Under the pieces are notes generated by a model that had not been told where the DNA came from, ran no database searches, and worked only from the letters and a program-made list of their open reading frames with translations. The position numbers and the translations under genes were made by a program. A stretch of 64,000 bases of DNA from G965247775 sp965247775 (GTDB lineage Bacteria > Chloroflexota > Dehalococcoidia > Bin125), in NCBI GenBank assembly GCA_965247775.1, contig OZ252031.1:2418001-2482000 (forward strand), in the 5' to 3' direction. Below are positions 59,758 through 64,000 of the stretch, in pieces (position 1 is the stretch's first letter; every line of letters begins with the position of its first letter).

Positions 59758-61077
59758 ATGCGGCACGGCCGGAAGTGCGGGGCGATGGCGCCGGCGGACG
59801 GAGCGCCGGGGAGCGGGAGGCCGGGGGGAGCGGCAGCGGCCCCGCTGGTGGCGGCGGTGCGGGAGCAGTGGGGCCAGATCCTGGCGGCGCTGATCGCGCA
59901 GTTCGGCGACTTCGATCTCGCCGAGGACGCCCTGCAAGACGCCGTCGTATCCGCACTCGACCGCTGGCCGCGGGACGGGCCGCCGGACCGGCCGGGCGCC
60001 TGGCTGACCACCGTGGCGCGGCGCAAGGCGATCGACCGCCTGCGGCGGCAGTCGACGGACCGGGAAAAGCGTCGGCTGCTGCCGCGCGAGACCGCCGTGA
60101 CCACGGACGAGGCGACGCTCCTGGATGAAGACGCGGCCATTCCGGATGAGCGCCTGCGCCTGATCTTCACCTGCTGCCACCCGGCCCTCTCCTCGGAGGG
60201 GCAGACCGCCCTGACGCTGAAGTCGCTGGCGGGCCTCACGACACACGAGATCGCTCGCGCCTTCCTGGTCCCCGACACGACGATGGCCCAGCACCTGGTG
60301 CGGGCAAAACGCAAGATCCGCGACGCCGGCCTCCCCTTCGAGGTGCCGCCGCCCGAACGCCTCCGGGAGCGGCTCCACGACGTGCTGGCGGTGATCTACC
60401 TGATCTTCAACGAAGGCTACCTGGCCTCGGAGGGCGGGGACGTGGTGCGGGCGGATCTGTGCGCCGAGGCGATTCGGCTCGGGAGCATGGTGGTGGAGCT
60501 GGCGCCCGATCAGGCGGAGGCCCGCGGTCTGCTGGCGCTGACGCTGCTGCACGATGCGCGCCGGGAGGCGCGCACGGACGCCGAGGGGCAGATCGTGACC
60601 CTGGAGGATCAGGATCGCAGTCGCTGGAGCGGGGCCAAGATCCGGGCCGGCGTGCGGATGCTGGACCGGGCCTTGGAGCTGCGCGAGCCGGGGCCGTACC
60701 AGATCCAGGCGGCCATCGTGGCGCTGCACGCCGAGGCCGCCACCCCGGCGGACACGGACTGGCCTCAGATCGGGGCCCTCTACGACGGATTGTTCCGGAT
60801 CACGCCGTCGCCGGTGGTCGCGCTCAACCGCGCTGTTGCCGTCGCAATGGTGCAGGGGCCGCGGTCCGGTCTGGCGCTGCTGGACGAGCCCGCCTTAGCG
60901 GAGCCGTTGGACGCCTACCACCTCTACCACTCGGCGCGGGCGGATCTGCTGCGTCGTGCAGGGGAGGGCTGGGCGGCAGCGGCCGCCTATCAGCGGGCGC
61001 TGGCGCTGACCTCGAATCGAGGCGAGCGACTCTACCTGGAGCGCCGCCTGGCGGAGGTGGGGCGCGAGGTTGACTAA
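59758..61077 (+). CDS. ECF42-type RNA polymerase sigma factor
   Basis: 439 residues. The N-terminal sigma-2 region (DFDLAEDALQDAVVSALDRW, GAWLTTVARRKAIDRLRR) and sigma-4 region (ALTLKSLAGLTTHEIARAFL) are clear. A long C-terminal extension of about 200 residues follows (VIYLIFNEGYLAS onwards, DUF6596/TPR-like), typical of ECF42 factors, which lack an anti-sigma gene. The extension is thought to regulate activity. The DGPF gene lies directly upstream. The start may be ATG 59758 or ATG 59785. The stop TAA touches the LexA-like box of the next cassette. Confidence 0.88.
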   Translation: MRHGRKCGAMAPADGAPGSGRPGGAAAAPLVAAVREQWGQILAALIAQFGDFDLAEDALQDAVVSALDRWPRDGPPDRPGAWLTTVARRKAIDRLRRQSTDREKRRLLPRETAVTTDEATLLDEDAAIPDERLRLIFTCCHPALSSEGQTALTLKSLAGLTTHEIARAFLVPDTTMAQHLVRAKRKIRDAGLPFEVPPPERLRERLHDVLAVIYLIFNEGYLASEGGDVVRADLCAEAIRLGSMVVELAPDQAEARGLLALTLLHDARREARTDAEGQIVTLEDQDRSRWSGAKIRAGVRMLDRALELREPGPYQIQAAIVALHAEAATPADTDWPQIGALYDGLFRITPSPVVALNRAVAVAMVQGPRSGLALLDEPALAEPLDAYHLYHSARADLLRRAGEGWAAAAAYQRALALTSNRGERLYLERRLAEVGREVD

Positions 61078-61079
61078 GA

Positions 61080-61091
61080 GAACACTTGTTC
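61080..61091. promoter_or_regulatory. LexA-like operator (SOS box)
   Basis: GAACACTTGTTC fits GAAC-N4-GTTC, the LexA site of Gram-positive bacteria and relatives, and lies within the larger palindrome AGAGAACACTTGTTCTCT (61077-61094). It overlaps the -35 of the promoter at 61086-61114, the position expected for repression. Confidence 0.6.
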
Positions 61092-61114
61092 TCTCCGCTA
61101 GGGCGATGTATAGT
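61086..61114 (+). promoter_or_regulatory. Promoter of the nucleotide-metabolism cassette
   Basis: TTGTTC (61086-61091), 17 nt, TATAGT (61109-61114). A start of transcription about 7 nt on would fall at 61121, next to GTG 61123, so the message may be leaderless. Confidence 0.55.
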
Positions 61115-61122
61115 TGCTTCCT

Positions 61123-61398
61123 GTGAAAAGGCTGAGCATGACTGCACAGGCGCTGCTCGCTGGGGAAGTATCAGAGGGACTCTTCGCAAACGAGCGCGCC
61201 GTTGTCATCAAGGCATATGACGGGTCCCCATCGTCGCTGTTGGTCGATGAACGGTCGATCGTTCGTCGTGATGATCGTGAGTTCTTGGTCGTCTGAGTGA
61301 TCGAAGAGGACGAAGACTCATACGTGGTGTTGCTCCCAAGCGAAATAGTCGGGGGAGGACGCACGATCGCCGTGGCCCAAGAGCAAGTCACCGTTTAG
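61123..61398 (+). pseudogene. Small protein, apparently split by a frame change
   Basis: Frame one (GTG 61123, or ATG 61138) reads TAQALLAGEVSEGLFANERA, then RSIVRRDDREFLVV and stops at TGA 61296. Immediately GTG 61297 opens IEEDEDSYVVLLPSEIVGGG to the stop at 61398. Joined, the two would form one continuous beta-rich protein of about 85-90 residues, so a frameshift is the simplest reading. Translational coupling (TGAGTG) of two small proteins is the alternative. Family not recognised. It directly follows the LexA-like box and precedes the dCTP-deaminase-like gene. Confidence 0.5.
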
Positions 61399-61411
61399 CC
61401 AGGCGCCCTCC

Positions 61412-62017
61412 GTGGTTCTAAGCAACACGGCGATCTTTGAGGCCTTGGATGATGGTCGACTGGTCATCGACCCCGAGCCAGCACCGCGGTCCCCGACACC
61501 TGACCAGCCCAACTCACCCTTCGATCAAACGTCCGTCGATCTCACATTGGGCGCCAGGATTCATCTGCCGAAGCACGGCGTTGGCGTGAACATCGATTTC
61601 CGATCAGGGACCGTCGCCAACACGCTTTCCACCTTTTTCGATCCGCTCGATGTCGACCTCGCGCAGGGCTTTCGACTCGAGCAACGAATCTTCGTTCTAG
61701 GGCAGACTCAAGAGCGTGTGGGTCTAACGCACCCGCGCGAACTCCAACCAATCCCCGCACTCCAGCCGGTGCGAGCGGGACGAGTCGAAGGAAAGAGTTC
61801 GCTCGCGCGGTTCGGTCTGATCGTCCACTTCACCGCTCCAACAATCCATGCTGGCTTCGGACCAGCTCCGATCGCGCTCGAAATGATGAACCTTGGGCCT
61901 GCACCGATCACGCTTGTGCCTGGCATGCGGATCTGCCAGTTGATCGTCGAACAGGTTGTTGGGATCCCTGACGATCGGTCGGGCCAGTTCGACCAGCAGG
62001 GTTCCGCGCGCGGCTAG
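61412..62017 (+). CDS. dCTP deaminase-like protein
   Basis: 201 residues from GTG 61412. The core GKSSLARFGLIVHFTAPTIH, AGFGPAPIALEMMNLG and PITLVPGMRICQLIVEQ matches the dCTP deaminase/dUTPase fold. Glu157 is in the position of the deaminase catalytic glutamate, and SSLARFG holds the phosphate-binding Ser and Arg. Housekeeping enzymes feed dUMP synthesis, and related deaminases deplete dCTP during phage infection. Linkage to an SOS-type operator and mixed codon use favours an inducible accessory role, which is inference. Its TAG stop shares CTAG with the stop of the convergent enoyl-CoA hydratase. Confidence 0.75.
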   Translation: MVLSNTAIFEALDDGRLVIDPEPAPRSPTPDQPNSPFDQTSVDLTLGARIHLPKHGVGVNIDFRSGTVANTLSTFFDPLDVDLAQGFRLEQRIFVLGQTQERVGLTHPRELQPIPALQPVRAGRVEGKSSLARFGLIVHFTAPTIHAGFGPAPIALEMMNLGPAPITLVPGMRICQLIVEQVVGIPDDRSGQFDQQGSARG

Positions 62018-62802
62018 CGGCCCTGCCAGTCGGGCGAACGCCTCCCGCGGTATGCGACGGGGCCCTCTTGGGCGTCGGCCGTGGCGCGAGCGACCTTGCG
62101 CATCGTCTCGCCGAAGCGAATCGCGCTAACGAAGTCCAGCTCCTGTCCCCGGTAGGCGACCTCCTTGGTGGCGCGGATGGCCAGCGGCGCCGGCTCCAGC
62201 AGTCGCGCGGCGAGCGCGCGGGCCTCGGCGAGAAGATCGTCGTGGGGGACGATCTTCCAGACCAGCCCCATCTCCTTGGCGCGCTGGGCATCAACGCGCT
62301 CACCGATGAGCAGCAGCTCCATGGCGTTTTGCCAGCCGATCCGCTTGGGCATACGGATCGCTCCCTGGATGGTCGGCAGGCCGATGCGCACCTCAGGAAA
62401 ACCGAACTGGGCGCGCTCACTGGCGATGACGAAGTCGCACGCCGCCACGAGCGTGCAGGCGAAGCCCAGGCAATAACCGTTGACGGCCGCGATGACGGGC
62501 TTCCAGATCTCCAGACCGTTCTCGAGCGAGGTCAGCCCGGGCGCCTCCCAGAAGCTGGGACTCTCCGCCCGTCCCATCTCGTGCTCGCGCTCGGCCAGTT
62601 CCCGCACATCGGCGCCGGCGCTGAAGGCGCGGCCCGCGCCCGTGACGACGCCAACGTAGGCCTCGGTGTCGTCACGGAAGCGGTGCCAGGCCGCGTCGAG
62701 GTCCGCGCGAAGCTCAGCGTTGATGGCGTTGAGAGCCTCGGGGCGGTTGTAGGTGATGGTGGCGATGCGGCCCGCGCGCTCGTACAGGACGGTGTCGCCC
62801 AT
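62014..62802 (-). CDS. Enoyl-CoA hydratase/isomerase (crotonase family)
   Basis: 262 residues. TITYNRPEALNAINAELRAD near the start, the oxyanion-hole strand GRAFSAGADVREL and VIAAVNGYCLGFACTLVAAC. AQFGFPEVRIGLPTIQGAIR is the segment carrying the catalytic glutamates in classical hydratases; one acidic position (the Glu of PEVRIG) is present, while the second is unclear. So it may be a hydratase, isomerase or hydrolase on a CoA thioester. ATG with GGAGGAGCC upstream. Directed toward the dCTP-deaminase-like gene. Confidence 0.87.
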   Translation of the reverse strand: MGDTVLYERAGRIATITYNRPEALNAINAELRADLDAAWHRFRDDTEAYVGVVTGAGRAFSAGADVRELAEREHEMGRAESPSFWEAPGLTSLENGLEIWKPVIAAVNGYCLGFACTLVAACDFVIASERAQFGFPEVRIGLPTIQGAIRMPKRIGWQNAMELLLIGERVDAQRAKEMGLVWKIVPHDDLLAEARALAARLLEPAPLAIRATKEVAYRGQELDFVSAIRFGETMRKVARATADAQEGPVAYRGRRSPDWQGR

Positions 62803-62885
62803 GGCTCCTCCTTGGCAGCGGCGGCAGGGGGCCGCGCGGCGTGCCGGGAGGCTAGCGCAGCAGCGCCTGGACTACCCTCGCGGCC

Positions 62886-63530
62886 ATGGCCACACCGCAA
62901 CGCCGGGAGCGTTTGCGCCGCGTGCTGGCGCGCCGCCAGGACGACGTCACGGTCGTGCTGGACAACGTCCACGACGCCCACAACGCCTCTGCGGTCCTGC
63001 GCAGCGCGGATGGCTTCGGGGTGGGGCGGATCGCGCTGCTCTACACCGACCATCCCATGCCCTCGCTCTCCAAGGGGGTGTCCGGCCATACGCGCAAGTG
63101 GATGACAATCGAACGCTACGACAACGCCGAGGCTTGCCTGGCGGCGCTTCGGGCCCGAGGCGAGCGTGTGGTCGCGACGCATGCGGCCGCGGGAGCGCCC
63201 AGCCATCTCTCGCTGGACTGGACGGGCCCCGTCGCGATCGTGCTGGGCAACGAGCACGAGGGCTGCAGTCCGGCCATGCGGGCCGCCGCGGACACCGCCG
63301 TGGCGATCCCCATGCAGGGGATGGCGCAGAGCTTCAACGTATCGGTCGCGGCCGCGATCGTGCTGGCGGAGCTGTGCCGCCAGCGGATGCAGCGGGGGAC
63401 CTACGAAGAGCATTGGAGCGCGTCGAAGGAGGCGCTCTATCGGCAGTGGCTCGCGCGCGAGGAGGAGCACAAGAACTCCGGATCGGCCCCGGAATTGGCA
63501 GACGAAGGCCGCCCCGACCCCTTAGGCTGA
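62886..63530 (+). CDS. trmH: tRNA (guanosine-2'-O-)-methyltransferase, TrmH type
   Basis: 214 residues of the SpoU/TrmH SPOUT family. Motif 1 LDNVHDAHNASAVLRSADGF, motif 2 VAIVLGNEHEGCSPAMRAAA and motif 3 VAIPMQGMAQSFNVSVAAAI are all present. The C-terminal tail QRMQRGTYEEHW... matches the TrmH extension. It methylates the ribose of G18 in tRNA. Initiation is at ATG 62886 close to a TACCCT element. Single gene between the enoyl-CoA hydratase (divergent) and the thiolase. Confidence 0.9.
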   Translation: MATPQRRERLRRVLARRQDDVTVVLDNVHDAHNASAVLRSADGFGVGRIALLYTDHPMPSLSKGVSGHTRKWMTIERYDNAEACLAALRARGERVVATHAAAGAPSHLSLDWTGPVAIVLGNEHEGCSPAMRAAADTAVAIPMQGMAQSFNVSVAAAIVLAELCRQRMQRGTYEEHWSASKEALYRQWLAREEEHKNSGSAPELADEGRPDPLG

Positions 63531-63590
63531 GAGCCCCGCCGAGGCTATCCGGCACAGACGGGCGAGCGGCCCGGAGATGGGAGTTGGCAC

Positions 63591-64000
63591 GTGGAACTCA
63601 AGAACGTGGTGCTCGTGGACGGCGTGCGATCGCCCTTCGCCAAGGGCGGCCGGGGCGGCTTCGTGGCCACGCGCGTCGACGAGATCGGCGTCCGCGTGCT
63701 GAAGACGCTGCTGGAGCGCAACCCGCAAGTCGACCCACTCACGATCGAGGACCTGGGCCTGGGCAACGTGATGGGGGTGCCAGAGTTCGCGAATTTCGGG
63801 GGCAATCACATCGCCCGGCTGGCGGGGCTACCGGAGTCTGTCTGCTCGTTCGACGTGAGCCGCCAGTGCGGCTCCAGCATGGAGTCCCTGCACCGCGTGG
63901 CCCAGAGCATCATGGTGGGCGCGACCGCGACCGGCATCTCCATGGGGGCGGAACGGATGGGCCGCAACCTGGGCGGCGTCGGCGACGACGGCGACCGCAT
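63591..64000 (+). CDS. Thiolase (acetyl-CoA acetyltransferase), 3'-truncated by the window end
   Basis: The first 136 codons of a thiolase starting at GTG 63591: ELKNVVLVDGVRSPFAKGGR, then the nucleophile Cys93 in FDVSRQCGSSMESLHRVAQS. TGISMGAERMGRN continues to the edge. Thiolases split or condense acetyl-CoA units in fatty-acid breakdown or acetoacetyl-CoA formation. The gene runs off the right end, so the C-terminal catalytic His and Cys are not visible. Confidence 0.9.
   Translation, partial: MELKNVVLVDGVRSPFAKGGRGGFVATRVDEIGVRVLKTLLERNPQVDPLTIEDLGLGNVMGVPEFANFGGNHIARLAGLPESVCSFDVSRQCGSSMESLHRVAQSIMVGATATGISMGAERMGRNLGGVGDDGDR

Overview
The window is a very GC-rich bacterial chromosome segment (no rRNA or tRNA gene seen) packed with catabolic and redox genes. 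It holds five intact bacterial-luciferase-like flavin monooxygenases (LLM family) plus remnants of that family, and CoA-ester enzymes (CaiB/BaiF transferase, acyl-CoA ligase, acyl-CoA dehydrogenase, enoyl-CoA hydratase, thiolase, MaoC hydratase, CitE-type lyase). It also holds several short-chain and medium-chain dehydrogenases, an acetoin-dehydrogenase-type operon and a full-length pyruvate carboxylase. This repertoire, with a Gram-positive/Chloroflexota-style GAAC-N4-GTTC LexA-like box and LPxTG-type surface proteins, suggests a Chloroflexota lineage of the Dehalococcoidia/SAR202 type. That assignment is inference; a high-GC actinobacterium is the main alternative.

Layout. 0-2.3 kb: PH-domain membrane protein, decayed Kelch protein, DUF169 protein. 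2.4-9.1 kb: MaoC-CitE pair (+) facing a leftward series of acyl-CoA dehydrogenase, SDR, M24 hydrolase and 3-hydroxyisobutyrate-dehydrogenase-like genes, with a 178-bp tandem hairpin array between the converging ends. 9.3-15.6 kb: LLM gene, acoA-acoB-acoX-acoC, and a putative sortase substrate. 15.6-22.2 kb: amidase, a lower-GC kinase/Nudix cassette, a stretch of decayed genes (ABC ATPase, DinB, P450, others), a quinone-oxidoreductase-like gene and a decayed methyltransferase. 22.5-30.4 kb: EthD and CaiB genes, a lower-GC XRE-ImmA/PIN cassette, acyl-CoA ligase, GNAT, nudC and LLM. 30.3-34.0 kb: a boundary zone with about 210-bp direct repeats, a decayed hicAB, a CHRD/LPxTG protein and a 23-nt poly-G tract. 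34-41.3 kb: Gfo/Idh oxidoreductase, MFS, HU, cyclase, SDR, LLM, aminotransferase. 41.5-52 kb: accessory, defence-like zone. 52-64 kb: LLM, metallo-hydrolase, drug exporter, pyruvate carboxylase, ECF sigma factor with its DGPF/YCII partner, a nucleotide-metabolism cassette behind a LexA-like box, enoyl-CoA hydratase, trmH, and the start of a thiolase.

The most interesting material is in the lower-GC cassettes set into this catabolic background: a P-loop kinase + Nudix pair; an XRE-ImmA + PIN pair; a single-gene AAA ATPase-TOPRIM fusion; a 1389-residue SF1 helicase with a Vsr-like nuclease tail beside a remnant of a type II restriction-modification protein; a two-gene OLD-like ATPase (DUF3696 type) + PIN-like nuclease module; and a dCTP-deaminase-like gene behind a LexA-like operator. 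Two of the islands (the AAA-PIN module and the hicAB/CHRD segment) are bounded by long direct repeats copied from the 3' end of an adjacent LLM gene, which points to a shared insertion or duplication mechanism. In lines counted by eye the + strand has about twice as much C as G through the first 30 kb whatever the gene direction, and is near balance after about 34 kb, so the boundary zone also marks a compositional break.
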